The notes beneath the pieces are model-generated. The model searched no databases. It was given only the letters and a program-made list of their open reading frames with translations, and was not told the DNA's origin. Position numbers and translations under genes: made by a program. Shown in pieces: positions 9,021-20,000 of a stretch of DNA of 20,000 nt. This DNA is from Chrysomallon squamiferum. Its lineage: Eukaryota; Mollusca; Gastropoda; Neomphalida; Peltospiridae. The stretch lies in the NCBI GenBank assembly GCA_012295275.1, contig CM022668.1:16498391-16518390 (forward strand), in the 5' to 3' direction. How positions within the stretch are numbered: position 1 is the first letter of the stretch; each line of letters opens with the position of its first letter.

Positions 9021-9938
9021 TGTTTTTGTTTTCTTTGTTTGTTTCGTGTTACAGTAAAGTTATTTTCGTGTTTTACGAAATCTATTCGAATCTCGAGATG
9101 GTATTTTTAGACATATTTCAGAAAATGTTTTCTAAATGAACCAGAACACATTCGTACCCAACCAATCCTATGTAAACTGGGTGTGTTTAGTGCAAACAAG
9201 CGATCCTCGAAAACTAATATGATGTGTATCACCTGCTGGATAAAAGTAATTATTTATGAATAGTTTTCACCTAAGATCAATACACACCCGATAGATTATG
9301 AATGATTAAATTTACTAGATGATTGATCATTGAATACGCTTGTTATTGAACACAGACTGCGCCACAAAGTACGTTTATTTATTCATGACCGCTAGTTATT
9401 TCTAGTTCACACCTGTAGTCCACAAATATAAAGTTAGAAATCAGGATATCCATATCCACAGTAGTAAAAACACAAAACAAGCAAGTGTTCTCTATGTCTA
9501 CACCATTAGAGTGAAAACATCTACGTGTTTGTGTGACAATTCCACTGTAGAAAAAATACAAGTAAAGATATCTGTTTATCTATTATAATGCAGTCAAAAC
9601 GTAAGTTATTTATGTATCTATTCCACAGTAGTAAAACAAAAATCAAGAAATATCTTTTGTACTGGAGTCAGAAATCAACACATCTTTGTATCTACTTTCT
9701 CGTAACATTAAGGAATATCACTGAAAAGAAATTAAAAAAAACAGTATAAATAAAATATCCAAATCACTTAGTTCCAGGCACAAAATGAAATGCCCCACTC
9801 CGAAGAAATATGAATAAACTGTTCTATTTATCTCGTTTTTTCTATACACAAAACAAGGCAATTTTCAGGGTCATCCATCACTTTGAAATAGAAACTTTAC
9901 CACATATTTATTTATACGGTCAAACGATCCATTTATTA

Positions 9939-9942
<4 letters not shown>
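9021..9942. other. No gene seen; faint diverged repeats
   Basis: AT-rich DNA. Near 9420-9720 a phrase like TTCCACAGTAGTAAAA recurs about three times in diverged form, suggesting a decayed tandem repeat. The open frame at 9379-9561 has no recognisable content. Confidence 0.5.
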
Positions 9943-9973
<31 letters not shown>

Positions 9974-10200
9974 CACTGTGTCTGCTCTGATCACATTTCT
10001 TCAACAGTGCTGTAGTTTACAGAAGACAGTTAAGTGTTGTAGTTTAAAGAACACAAATAAGTGCTGTAGTTTACAGAAGACAGTTAAGTGCTTTGTCTCA
10101 AGGTTTCCTGGACGTTTGCAGCAACTGAAGCGACTCTGTGTAAAAACTGACCAGTAACGACGCGGCCTGGCTTTGGTTACGTATCCCATTCGTTACTCCA
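9943..10200 (-). mobile_element. Possible poly(A)-tailed retroposon (SINE-like)
   Basis: On the minus strand, sequence of normal complexity from about 10200 ends in a pure run of 31 A (9973-9943), as a retroposed element would. Its body includes a GC-richer head near 10140-10190 and a 27-bp tandem repeat. I could not find clear A/B boxes or a convincing target-site duplication, so it may be only a long T homopolymer beside a repeat. Confidence 0.3.
10007..10087. repeat. 27-bp tandem repeat, three copies
   Basis: Units begin at 10007, 10034 and 10061 with GTGCTGTAGTTTACAGAAGA or a variant. The outer two are identical and the middle one is diverged. A partial GTGCT follows at 10088. Confidence 0.93.
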
Positions 10201-10759
10201 GCGAGCTGACCGTCATTAAAGAAGTCATAAGTCCACACTCAAATAATACAGATGATTAAGGGATAGCGAGGTAACCCTTGGGAGTAAAGGCTAATCACAG
10301 GATATTATATATTTATTGAAACACAATTATTGCCAAAGAAAATTAAAGTATTGCAGCCAAGCAAGAAGCTGTATTCACAGACACACATTTATGATATGTT
10401 GGATGGATGCCATTACAAGAGAAACAGCAGTACAATCGAGATTAGATGTGTATTTAATCTGCATCAGGGGCAGAAACGTACTACAGTTTGGAAAATTAAA
10501 TTAGCATAAATAACTCGATGCTGGGTAAAGCTAATGAACTATGATACAAAAATTAAATTTGATTATGTTAGAATTAGTCATTCGTATTCACAAATTCAAA
10601 ACAATGATTGCAATTTTCGTCTTTTATCAATAAGAAAAACTCGAAACATAAAGAAGCAGACAATCAAATATGTATGTATACATATTTCTATTCTCAAAAT
10701 AAAATATTGATGAAGTACGAATTGAAATTATAATGAACTAAGCTTATAAAATATTTGTG

Positions 10760-11150
10760 TAAATGCTGAAACTACGTTATCACGAATTAAAATTGAACAT
10801 ATTTTATAGTGAAGCTAGAACTGCAATTCTGATTAACTAAACTGAAAACATTTAATTAAATGCTGTTACTGAAATAATTACGACGTACAATGAAATCAGT
10901 TTTGAAAACGCCGGTACTGAAATTATCATGAATTAAACAGACAACATTTTATGTAAAATATTGATTTTTAACCTGAATAAATAATAACTTAAAATATTTA
11001 TGTAAAGGTCGGTACTGAAATTATCATAAATTGAACAAAAAACATTTTATGTAAATATTGATTATTAAATTGCAATAATTTTAACTGAATATATTTATGT
11101 AAACGCTGGTACTGAAACATGAATACATTAAACTGACTGAATGGTAAAAG
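10760..11150. repeat. Degenerate tandem repeat of about 97 bp
   Basis: GGTACTGAAA recurs at 10913, 11011 and 11108, each followed by a similar ATTATCATRAATT (or shortened) and AACATTTTATGTAAA. More diverged relatives lie at about 10762 and 10862. It is an old, AT-rich satellite-like block. Confidence 0.65.
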
Positions 11151-13650
11151 CAATGTTTCTGAACGTAGAATTAATGAAGGTGAAGAATGGCACAGGCAGC
11201 AGTATTAAATTAATTAAAGATATGGTCTGCGAGGGCGAATGATATCAAATAGGATTTAATTAAACTAAAAACTTTTTTCTTTAGAAGAAGAACGATTCTA
11301 AAGGTCGTTCCAAAAACGATGCACAGAAAACTACGGTTTATGATGCTGTCATGACGACGACATCAACAACAATGCCTCCACCTTTATTGCTGTTTCAGAA
11401 AGCACTGATATGATTTCAATGCACAGCCTTTATGCTTTATGAACGTCTGTTTTCTTTATTTGGATAAAGAAAACAATATATATATAGTTAAAAATAGCAT
11501 GGAATTAAGAGACAGTCTAAAAGATTTTAATGTAATTATCAGAAACGATTATTCTTAGTTTTACAAGAACAGATTATTACGTACGTCATGTTTGCGTTCA
11601 CGAAGTATCCGCATTTCTTGCGTAATTCCGAACCATCTCGAAACGTGTAACTGGAAGTCATTATAGTTAAAGATATGTCTGTATTTCATATGCCCCAGTT
11701 CTTGTAAGATTTTTGGCTACATATATTACTTTGATTATTGGCATCTTTGCCTTGTACAAATATCAAAATTTGTTTCAGCAATCATTAATCATCTATAAAT
11801 AAATTACGAAATCAGGTTAAATAAATGACAGATTATGGTTAATAATACGTACTAGTTATTTACAAGTCAAAGTTCGCCGAGTACAGGACTATAACCAGTA
11901 TTATTCATGTGTGTGTGTTAAATTTAATGTTCTCAAAAGACTTCCAGATATGTCTGGGGAATCACTGTTGCTGGAATAAGTCTAAATAAATTACAAATTA
12001 TTGTTAATATTTCCCAGTTTTTCACAGATCATTACATACACACTGTTCTCTTGTTTTTCAAAATCTTGCTATTCTCTAAAGTCATTCCAGATTAATTTAG
12101 TGAATTCCTAATCCAAACATAAATATAAACCAATTACTGCTTATTGTTGATACATCCCGGCTGTTAAAGTATATTCTGCATTCATTCATAGCCACTCTCT
12201 TTTGTTCAGATTCATTATTAGAGTTCTTAATCGCGTAGAGCTAATGAGTATAACTGCTAAATTGTGAAGAATGTGTCATTTTCAGACGCATTATTGCATT
12301 AGCAACTGAATAAATTCAGTTTTCTCAGATCTGGTGTTACGTGACCAGATACAAACAAATATCAGTATGCACGTGGAGTCATCATAGTAATAATAATAAC
12401 GTAACTGTTTATTGGAAAGACAAGGCAGGGAGTCTAATAAGCCGCGGAGTTGATTGTTGTCTACTAGCACAGTTAACAGATGGTTATCAGGAGTTTCTAA
12501 TGAGAATGTGTAACAAAGCAGCGCTGGAAATAGAAACGTGGGCTTAATAATTGTGATGGAAAACAAATTGTTTATCTGTGTATTCATCACATACTGATAA
12601 CGTAAATAAATGAACTGAACAGCAGCTTAAACATAGCTGAAGTCTGGAGTTATGTAGTATGAATGACGATACCATTGATATATTTTTTATTATTATTTAG
12701 CTTAATACTAATTTTAATAATTATTAAATGGAGCAGTTTTCTGTTCTTAAATATTAGCATCAAGTGATATTTTGCAGTCTCCTTCCTCAAACTAGAAAAC
12801 ATGGTTGTTGTGGAGTTCTGTATGAACGGGATATAGCTCAGAGAGGTTCGCTAAAGAGGACTGATCACCAGTACTTTTATCTCTTTACACTAGGATGAAC
12901 AGACATCCACATCTCTCGATGACAGGTTTAATAAACGTACAGACTGCAGCTTTAAAATATAGGTTACAATTGCAGACCATGGATTTAACAGACAACCTAC
13001 ATCTCTAGACAGAAGAGACAAAGGGAAAAAAACACAAGAAAAAACTCTCACACACAAAGATTGGCAAATGTCACTGTTAAAGTAAAATGCCAAATGGAAG
13101 ACAATAACATACATGGATTAAAACAGTTCATTAATAGAGCAGACTCAAAGTGTGTGTCTGATTAATTATTTACCAGATTGCATACCACTTGACAATACTT
13201 TGGCTTAAGAGCTTTTTCTCGGCTTCTTCTTTATTTGATTAACGTCATGTATTTCATTAGTACTAGTGAAATGATTTAGCGATATTCCGCACAGCTGGAA
13301 ATCAACGTATTAATATTTTACGACAACTTCTCTCATTTGGTATTCTGTTTATTACGATATTGTGTCCAGATTAACAACAAGACAAACGTATCACATCATG
13401 CTATATAATTGTACGTATCGATTTGGCTTATATTGGTAAAATGTCATATATTTGTTATGTTTACGAAGTAGATATCAGTTTGTTTATATCCCATTTATTC
13501 CCCTCCTATCACTCTTTATAAATTATATATAAGATTGTTAGAAAATAAATAATATTGTAAGAAGTAGAATATCGTTAAGAAAATGCTTCGTTAAATAAGA
13601 ATAAGATAACAAATAATAAACGTTGTTGCTTATGTTACTAAGTCTTTTAA
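11151..13650. other. AT-rich DNA, no gene seen
   Basis: No frame here looks coding. Overlapping short frames at 12291-12590 lie on both strands and match nothing I know. A tRNA-like scrap near 12830 was examined and rejected. Confidence 0.6.
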
Positions 13651-13918
13651 AAAACAACAACACCAACAACAATAACAATAATAATAGTAATAATAATGAT
13701 GATAATGTTGGTGATGACTAAGATAAGAAGATGAACAACAACAATAATAGATACAGTGTAGTTAGTTGTATTATTGTTGTAAAGGTTAAGGTAATAGTAA
13801 TGTTGTATTAGTTATTGTTGTGATTGTAATAATAGTGTAGTGGTATTGATAGTTACAGTGGAATAGCAATAGTAATAGTGATTGTAATAGTAGTAGTTGT
13901 AGTAGTTGCAGCAGCAGC
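13651..13918. repeat. AAC/AAT/GTA-rich trinucleotide region
   Basis: Imperfect AAC, AAT, GTA and TTG triplets run for about 270 bp (for example AACAACAACACCAACAACAA), ending in GTAGTTGCAGCAGCAGC. This is a decayed compound microsatellite. Confidence 0.75.
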
Positions 13919-14034
13919 CAAAGTAAATATAATATTAAAAAAGTCTTGATAAATTATCCTTTTTCACAGATCGTCAGAACAAAATAAGAAAATCTGTCCC
14001 ATGTTTATTTGTTTATTTGACCGGCTGGTTTGTT

Positions 14035-14482
14035 GGATGTATGTATTGTTGTGTAAATGTTTTTGGATGTATGTATTGTTATATAAATGTGTTTACTGGA
14101 TGTATGTATTGTTATGTAAATGTGTTTACTGGATGTATGTATTGTTGTGTAAATGTGTTTGTTGGATGTATGTATTGTTGTGTAAATGTGTTTGTTGGAT
14201 GTATGTATTGTTGTGTAAATGTGTTTGTTGGATGTATGTATTGTTATGTAAATGTGTTTACTGGATGTATGTATTGTTATGTAAATGTGTTTACTGGATG
14301 TATGTATTGTTCTGTAAATGTGTTTACTGGATGTATGTATTGTTCTGTAAATGTGTTTGCTGGATGTATGTATTGCTGTGTAAATGTGTTTGTTGGATGT
14401 ATGTATTGCTGTGTAAATGTATTTGTTGGATGTATTCAATGTATAAATGTGTTTGTTGGATGTATGTATTGTTGTGTAAATA
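14035..14482. repeat. 33-bp minisatellite, about 14 copies
   Basis: The unit begins GGATGTATGTATTGTTGTGT, continues AAATGTGTTT, and repeats at 14035, 14065, then every 33 bp from 14098 to 14428, with a shortened copy to 14458. Because 33 is a multiple of 3, frames stay open on both strands (164-178 codons) as 11-residue repeats such as CMYCCVNVFVG. These are consequences of the repeat, not genes. Confidence 0.95.
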
Positions 14483-14584
14483 CGCTGACGGCTGATTTTT
14501 TTCATGTCTTTATTTTCATGTCTTTGTTTAGACTGCATCAAAATGAATAAATGTGTTTGAACATTTTTAACGATTATTTTTTCT

Positions 14585-14815
14585 CCCCGAAGTTAAAACC
14601 ATTTGTTGGATAGCCACGTCAAATTAAAACCATTTGACTGTGTATAGCCATTGTCGAATTAAAACCATCGACTGTAGATTTTTTTCATCGAATTAAAACC
14701 ATCGACTGTATGAATGAACGTCGAATTTGAAACCATTTTACTGATTATTTTTAGCCACGTCAAATTAAAACCATCGACTGTAGATAGCCACGTCAAATTA
14801 AAATAATTACGTGAA
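14585..14815. repeat. Diverged ~40-bp repeat with AATTAAAACCAT core
   Basis: The phrase (A)AATTAAAACCAT, usually followed by CGACTGTAGAT or TTGACTGT and then AGCCACGTC, recurs about seven times with variable spacing. It directly follows the 33-bp array, which shares TTTGTTGGAT with its first unit. Confidence 0.8.
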
Positions 14816-15560
14816 CGTATCCTTTATGGACGGCTGCAGCTCTTGATCGCTTCCTGATGTGTGATTGTCACAGGATTAATCCTTCTTTTTTCCAGTTCTA
14901 CCCAGCTTCTTATCGCTTCTCAACGTGTAAGGCCAAAGTGTAGTATGTATAAACCAGTTTCTTACAACCAGGTTATCAGATATAAAGATTTTATTCTCCT
15001 GCCTCTTAAAAACTGCATATAAAAGATTCCTTTTCTGCTCTCCTTATTTCAGAGTGTTTAACATTTGTAATTTAAAAGGTGTTTACAACGATGCTTCTTG
15101 TAGTCTAAGCCTATCAAAACACTGTGACATTTCGACGACAATAAAATAACTCTGTACATCTGTCTATTGTATTCACGCCATTACCGTGTTTATATGTTTG
15201 ATAATCTAAACGAATGTGAAATTTGGTTCAGTATAACCCAATTGTGGTCTTGCGTTTATAAAGTGTAAATATTCATAGCATTGTCAGTTCAAACAGCACT
15301 GGACTAAACCGGGTTAATTAAACAGCAGTGGCGTGCATCAGACATCTTTAAATACAACTGACGTTAACCTAATTCTCAGCCTGTAACAGAAGTTATCTCC
15401 ACAAATAACTCAGAACAAATATTGTCCCTCGACCATCTGATATCAGGGTTTGGTACACGAATGTTACAAATTCTGACTTCAGTAAAACAGTGCGTTCCGT
15501 TCTGTTGTTTGTGTCTGTATGTGTACGTGTGTATAGTGGTTTTATATTTGCATGTGTCAG
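14816..15560. other. No gene seen
   Basis: Mixed-composition sequence between two minisatellites, without a convincing frame, RNA gene or repeat. Confidence 0.6.
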
Positions 15561-15627
15561 TATGTTTTTGTGTTTGTGCTTGGTTTATATTTGTATGTAT
15601 CTGTTTACACGTATGTGTATGTGTTTA

Positions 15628-16219
15628 GTGGTTTATATTTGTATGTATCAGTATGTATGTGTATGTATAGTGGTTTATATTTGTATGTATCAGTATGTGT
15701 AGTATGTGGTTTAAGTGTAGTTTTATATTTGCATGGTTTATATTTGTATGTATCAGTATGTGTACGTATGTATAGTGGTTTATATTTGTATGTATCAGTA
15801 TGTGTACGTGTGTTTAGTGGTTTATATTTGTATGTATCAGTATGTGTACGTGTGTATAGTGGTTTATATTTGTATGTATCAGTATGTGTACGTGTGTTTA
15901 GTGGTTTATATTTGTATGTATCAGTATGTGTACGTGTGTTTAGTGGTTTATATTTGTATGTATCAGTATGTGTACGTGTGTTTAGTGGTTTATATTTGTA
16001 TGTATCAGTATGTGTACGTGTGTATAGTGGTTTATATTTGCATGTGTCAGTATGTGTACGTGTGTATAGTGGTTTATATTTGCATGTGTCAGTATGTGTA
16101 CGTGTGTATAGTGGTTTATATTTGCATGTGTCAGTATGTGTACGTGTGTATAGTGGTTTATATTTGTATGTATCAGTATGTGTACGTGTGTATAGTGGTT
16201 TATATTTGCATGTGTCTGT
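15628..16219. repeat. 42-bp minisatellite, about 14 copies
   Basis: The unit is GTGGTTTATATTTGTATGTA followed by TCAGTATGTGTACGTGTGTATA. It appears at 15628 and 15670, is disrupted around 15705-15775, then is regular every 42 bp from 15775 to 16195. Two binary variants segregate between units: GTATGTATC/GCATGTGTC and TGTATA/TGTTTA. The GCATGTGTC type clusters at the 3' end. The 14-residue periodic frames (for example VVYICMYQYVYVCI, 174-223 codons) follow from the 42-bp period and are not genes. Confidence 0.95.
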
Positions 16220-16249
16220 GTAAAAGTAAAAATAAATGGTTTTGTAAGA

Positions 16250-16480
16250 AACGCTGACATCGAGTAAGCCGGACTAACGTAATGTGACAGAAGACAGACA
16301 TCCACAGCACTGAGGAGGATCTTGAGCGGATGAAACACTGAAAGATGCTCGGATTGTTTCACTCTCACCGATGTCGTTACGCAAGTGAAACGGGATTTTA
16401 CGCAGTCGCGCGCGCGAGGTGAGAAAAGGGTGAAGATTACTGAGCGTTCAGGAGTATTTCTTGTACCGTGCACACACCGA
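16250..16480. promoter_or_regulatory. CpG-rich islet with a donor-like GAG|GTGAGA on the + strand
   Basis: CpG density rises sharply compared with the flanks, including GTCGCGCGCGCGAG at about 16405-16418. This is followed at once by GTGAGA, a consensus 5' splice site on the plus strand. It could be a promoter and untranslated first exon of a neighbouring gene running right. No coding content is recognised. Confidence 0.3.
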
Positions 16481-16933
16481 GTTTGACGAGAAAGTGTGGA
16501 CGTTAAGTTCCTTCATCTTTTGACAGCAAATCAATAAGCGTGACACACCAGGAGAATGCAGAGACCCAATCAACCTGTTGACACTCGAGATACATACATC
16601 TAATTATTTCTGTGCCATGTACGATTTTTCACCACGCTGCCAGTCGCACACTTTGATAGAAAGGATGTAATTGGATATCTTCCAACGTTTGACTGCTCTG
16701 AAAACAAATTTAATTTCCAGTCATTTACGTAAAAGTGCAGTCCACAAATAATATATACTTCTGAAACAGAAGAATGAAATATGTGATATATCTACATTCT
16801 CTCTCTGATATATACAATTTTCTATCCCCCCTTCCATTTCGTTCTCTCTCTGTCACTCTCCCGACTCTTTGTCTCTATCTCTCTCTCGCTTTATCGCCAT
16901 TACATCCATTTTTCATTTTGTCTCCACCCTTCC

Positions 16934-17225
<292 letters not shown>

Positions 17226-17289
17226 TTTTTGCTCTCCAGCTATAGCACTAGCTATCAGCATGTGACACAGACATGCAGAGACCAATAAC

Positions 17290-17580
17290 ACAAATTAAAC
17301 GATAGAAACCTGACACCCGAGTTCATCACGCCTCGCTTGCAATCTAAAGAGCGGCATGTTTGGTTCTGGACTGGATGGAGAAATCATATTGAATTATTTG
17401 GGAATATTGACAATTCCTGTGATTTGCAAGTTCGTTAAGCCTTTTCTGCATTTCTGCCTTCGAGGCTATTTGCTGACCAAACAAAGAGAACACAGCGCGC
17501 AGACTGCGCTCCGGCAGACCGGCGTTGGTCACTCGTGTATTTCTCATTTCGTGCGCTGTTCTCTCTCATCATAAATCGAT
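17290..17580. other. GC-richer islet with overlapping short frames, unidentified
   Basis: A plus-strand frame at 17356-17574 (72 codons) and a minus-strand ATG frame at 17547-17344 (67 residues, ERSLRAVFSLFGQQ) overlap. I recognise neither protein. The block is less AT-rich than its surroundings and could be an untranslated exon, promoter DNA or a decayed transposon fragment. Confidence 0.3.
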
Positions 17581-18297
17581 TCGTTATTGGTTCCTCGTCT
17601 CATACAGGTACAGATGACGCGACAAATGTTCAGTATTTATGTGATAGGAAACCTCATTTCTCAAGCAGGGAAACACAAAAGTTAACTGTTGCTAAAACTG
17701 ATATCTTCTTTTTGGACCCACGATGTTAGACTGATGTATTTCAAAATTCTGTAATTAATTACTGATTTATTTTTTAACGTATATGGTCACCCCTCAGGAC
17801 AGGGTATGGGGGGTGGGGATAATCCACGCGTTGTCATCAACTGTTTGCTTATTCTAGAAAAGCTACGTCTACTACACTATTTTATGACTACTCAGTCTGA
17901 TTCTCATTTGTGTTTTACAAACCAGTTTTTTATCTGTTTTTAATTTAATCTCTTATATGACAAACTGGAGGATGATATAAAATGATAATAGTTTGATTTG
18001 ACATTTGATATTTTTACAAGTGTAGTACTAACAGGACTAATTCGCTAAATGTTGCGTGAGAATAATTTAACACAGACAGTGCTAATCATTCAGTGTGTTC
18101 GTCAGTAGGTAATTTCAGTAAAACAAATTGTAAAAGGGATTCAAATTTTATAAGGTTTCAGATATATGAAAATAGTTATTTAGGAAAACACCATCACTGA
18201 ATGAAAGAAAAGAAGAAAAGTTGAAAGATAGAGCTATTTTAAGCATATATTTACACACACACACACACACACATATATATGTATATAAATATTTATT

Positions 18298-18332
<35 letters not shown>

Positions 18333-18690
18333 TAACATTTTTGTTTTTTATAAAAGCTGAAGCACATTTATTTTAACTTCCCCAGTCATGTCTAGACGTG
18401 TTAGAAATAATTGTTTTCACTTTGCTTTCATCTCAGTACAATTCACAGATTTACATATTTTTGTATTTCAAACTGTGCACTGATCTGAATTAATCTTCTT
18501 ATTCAAGCTAAAAATTGTTTTTCTACTGCCGAGATGACAAGAGATAAAAACGTATTTCAACTCTGCACTTTGTGTTTGTTTTCGCTAAGGAAATATTGTG
18601 TGTGTGTGTGTATATTAAATCAATAAAACATTATCAAACTCGGCTAAACTCCAGTTGATAGCAGCAGAGTCTGGCTGGCAGTTGTTTTCT
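17581..18690. other. No gene seen; CA/TG microsatellites
   Basis: AT-rich sequence with a G-rich patch (GGGTATGGGGGGTGGGG) near 17800-17820 and short CA or TG tracts at 18252-18272, 18301-18330 and 18597-18611. Confidence 0.6.
18301..18330. repeat. (CA)15 microsatellite
   Basis: An uninterrupted CA tract of 30 bp. A similar tract of about 21 bp lies at 18252-18272. Confidence 0.95.
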
Positions 18691-18729
18691 TATCTCTGTG
18701 ATATCGACTCGACGTTCAGGACGCTGCCA

Positions 18730-18743
18730 GTCGCCATAGCAAC
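18730..18743. promoter_or_regulatory. RFX X-box
   Basis: GTCGCCATAGCAAC is a full match to the palindromic RFX X-box (GTNRCC-AT-RGYAAC). It sits in a CpG-richer patch (about 18690-18850), as expected for a promoter. RFX sites in animals often mark ciliary genes. No such gene is visible in the window, so its target would lie off either edge or in an unrecognised exon. Confidence 0.5.
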
Positions 18744-19111
18744 GCGTCGGGCATAAACATCCGGTTTACACGTGGTCTGCCGCTGTACGGTGTCATTTTA
18801 ACAATGGAAATATGTAGAAATAATCTTATTGATTACCAACGCGTCTGAAATACGAGTTCGCTACAAGAAAAGCAGCAAACAAAACAAAACATAATAATAA
18901 GCCGTCGTTGATTTCGCGACGAACCTTACTGTACACACCTTGAAACTACGTGCACTGATTTACTTATTTCTGAAACCACGTTCTGACGATAACATCATCG
19001 CCACCATTACACGCTACTACAACTACTACAGCTGTTGTTAGTTAAATTGTTATTCTTATTACTCTTGTTGTTATTTTTATTTTTATTGTTATCCATCCAT
19101 CTATGTATAAA

Positions 19112-19114
<3 letters not shown>

Positions 19115-19168
<54 letters not shown>
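19115..19168. repeat. (CA)27 microsatellite
   Basis: 54 bp of uninterrupted CA, the longest such tract in the window. Cysteine/valine-run frames across it are artefacts. Confidence 0.96.
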
Positions 19169-19171
<3 letters not shown>

Positions 19172-19361
19172 TAGAAAGATAAATATATAGATAGGTAGAC
19201 TGACTGATAGAAAGTTACACACATACACTCGGTAGAACTTGTACGTTTATTAAATGTATTATTTCAACATGATGTCACAACCACACAGCAAGAAGCAAAA
19301 CAAAAGCACAACTATTTTTTTCTGTCTGGGACGTGTACGACGACTTCAGCTACGCCATACA

Positions 19362-19565
19362 TCAGCTGTGTTTCCTAGTCGCTGTCAGACGTTGACTTAT
19401 TAAATCTACATCAGAAACGTCAGCGTTGCAGCGGCTATTCGCGGGAGCTGGGAGAAAGTGTGTTAACGTCCCGTGCAGTCCGCGTCCATCAGCCTGATCA
19501 ATAACTGACGACATACGGAACCCAGTGAATGACTCGACAGCGAGGAAAACGGAAATAATTAACAT
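19362..19565 (-). CDS. Hypothetical small secreted-type ORF (67 residues), low support
   Basis: From the ATG at 19565 the frame begins MLIISVFLAVESFTG, which resembles a signal peptide core. About 50 polar residues follow, with a single Cys and a terminal TATRKHS, then stop. The DNA is the CpG-rich islet at 19320-19640, unlike the surrounding repeats. I recognise no family and see no dibasic cleavage pattern typical of a neuropeptide precursor. It could equally be a chance frame in promoter DNA. Confidence 0.2.
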   Translation of the reverse strand: MLIISVFLAVESFTGFRMSSVIDQADGRGLHGTLTHFLPAPANSRCNADVSDVDLISQRLTATRKHS

Positions 19566-19655
19566 AGAGACGATTGAAGACGTGGCTGGACGTACACCCC
19601 AGCTGGCAGTCGCAGTCGTTTTCACAGAGGTCTTAATATTCTTATATAAATTACG

Positions 19656-19800
19656 CGTGTGTGTGTGTGTGTGGGTTGTATGTTGGTGAGAATGCGGAGG
19701 GTTTTTATCTATGGGTGTCTGTGTGTGTGTGTACGTATGTGTCTGTAGGAGGGGTTAGTGTGTCTGCGTGAGTGTGTGTTGTTGGGTGTGTGTGTTGGAA
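19656..19800. repeat. GT-rich tract
   Basis: A pure GT run at 19656-19673 is followed by degraded GTGTCTGT/GGTGTGTG-type sequence to about 19800. Confidence 0.85.
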
Positions 19801-19918
19801 GGGGTAGATGTATGTATACAAAGGAAAGATATATTTTTTAAAAGAAGGCGCCATTCTGGTTAGCAGTAAAGCTTTCACGATAAAGACAAACACATAAACA
19901 AACAAAAACAGTGTATAC

Positions 19919-19972
19919 CGCGTTATTAACTTAATATAATAGAATCGCGTTATTAACTTAATTTAATATTTT
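19919..19972. repeat. 27-bp tandem duplication
   Basis: CGCGTTATTAACTTAAT starts at 19919 and again at 19946. The two copies diverge slightly at their ends. Confidence 0.85.
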
Positions 19973-20000
19973 TAACTCGCCTAAGGGTATTCGATTTAGA

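Noticed and set aside
12825-12870. tRNA-like sequence (GGGATATAGCTCAG followed by GGTTCGC)
   Set aside because: It resembles an A box with a B-box-like piece, but the spacing is far too short and no cloverleaf or acceptor stem forms; at best a SINE or tRNA relic.
14005-14541. Open frames of 164-178 codons on both strands
   Set aside because: Produced by the 33-bp period being a multiple of three; both strands stay open equally, so there is no coding signal.
15552-16473. Tyr/Val/Cys-rich frames up to 223 codons and a 163-codon antisense frame
   Set aside because: Produced by the 42-bp repeat; the antisense frame only adds unique sequence at its start.
17800-17822. G-quadruplex at GGGTATGGGGGGTGGGG
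   Set aside because: Only three separated G-runs; a fourth requires splitting one run with no loop.

Overview
This is a stretch of animal nuclear DNA. It is AT-rich, gene-poor and full of microsatellites and minisatellites, and its one clear gene is interrupted by an intron. That gene encodes an innexin (an invertebrate gap-junction or pannexin-like channel). The protein has the wording typical of lophotrochozoans, so a mollusc is the likeliest source, but the window cannot prove the phylum.

The innexin lies on the minus strand. A large terminal coding exon (5587 down to 4384) carries all four membrane segments, the YYQWV signature and the two cysteine-bearing extracellular loops. It begins at a splice acceptor, not at a start codon. 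A small CpG-rich exon (8770 down to 8571) ends at a good donor in exactly the complementary phase and supplies an ATG with an upstream in-frame stop. Joined, they give a 467-residue channel with an unusual histidine/arginine-rich N-terminus. The intron between them (8570 down to 5588) ends in a large minisatellite whose units copy the branch-point-like sequence, the 3' splice site and the first 8 bases of the exon.

The most interesting feature is the 3' end of the gene. The innexin stop codon is TGA followed by CTAG, the context known for efficient translational readthrough in animals. It is followed in the same frame by 97 open codons encoding a strongly acidic tail, and that second frame also ends in TGA CTAG. 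Both the short and the long protein end in Ser-Asn-Val, a class I PDZ-ligand pattern. A poly(A) signal on the minus strand with a GT-rich element after it lies about 150 bases beyond the second stop, so one 3' end would carry both stops. I infer a channel made in two forms by programmed readthrough, each with a PDZ-type end.

Region by region: 1-3930 is AT-rich intergenic DNA with a possible regulatory patch near 2680-2830 (octamer and DR1 motifs). 3931-8770 is the innexin gene, and its promoter is probably just above 8770. 8800-13900 holds no gene I can support; it has a possible poly(A)-tailed retroposon at 9943-10200 and a degenerate 97-bp repeat near 10.8-11.1 kb. 13.6-17.2 kb is dominated by tandem repeats (33 bp, about 40 bp, 42 bp, and a 290-bp CT tract). 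16.2-20 kb contains four CpG-richer islets that look like promoter or 5'-exon DNA of unidentified neighbours, one with a perfect RFX X-box, but no recognisable protein.
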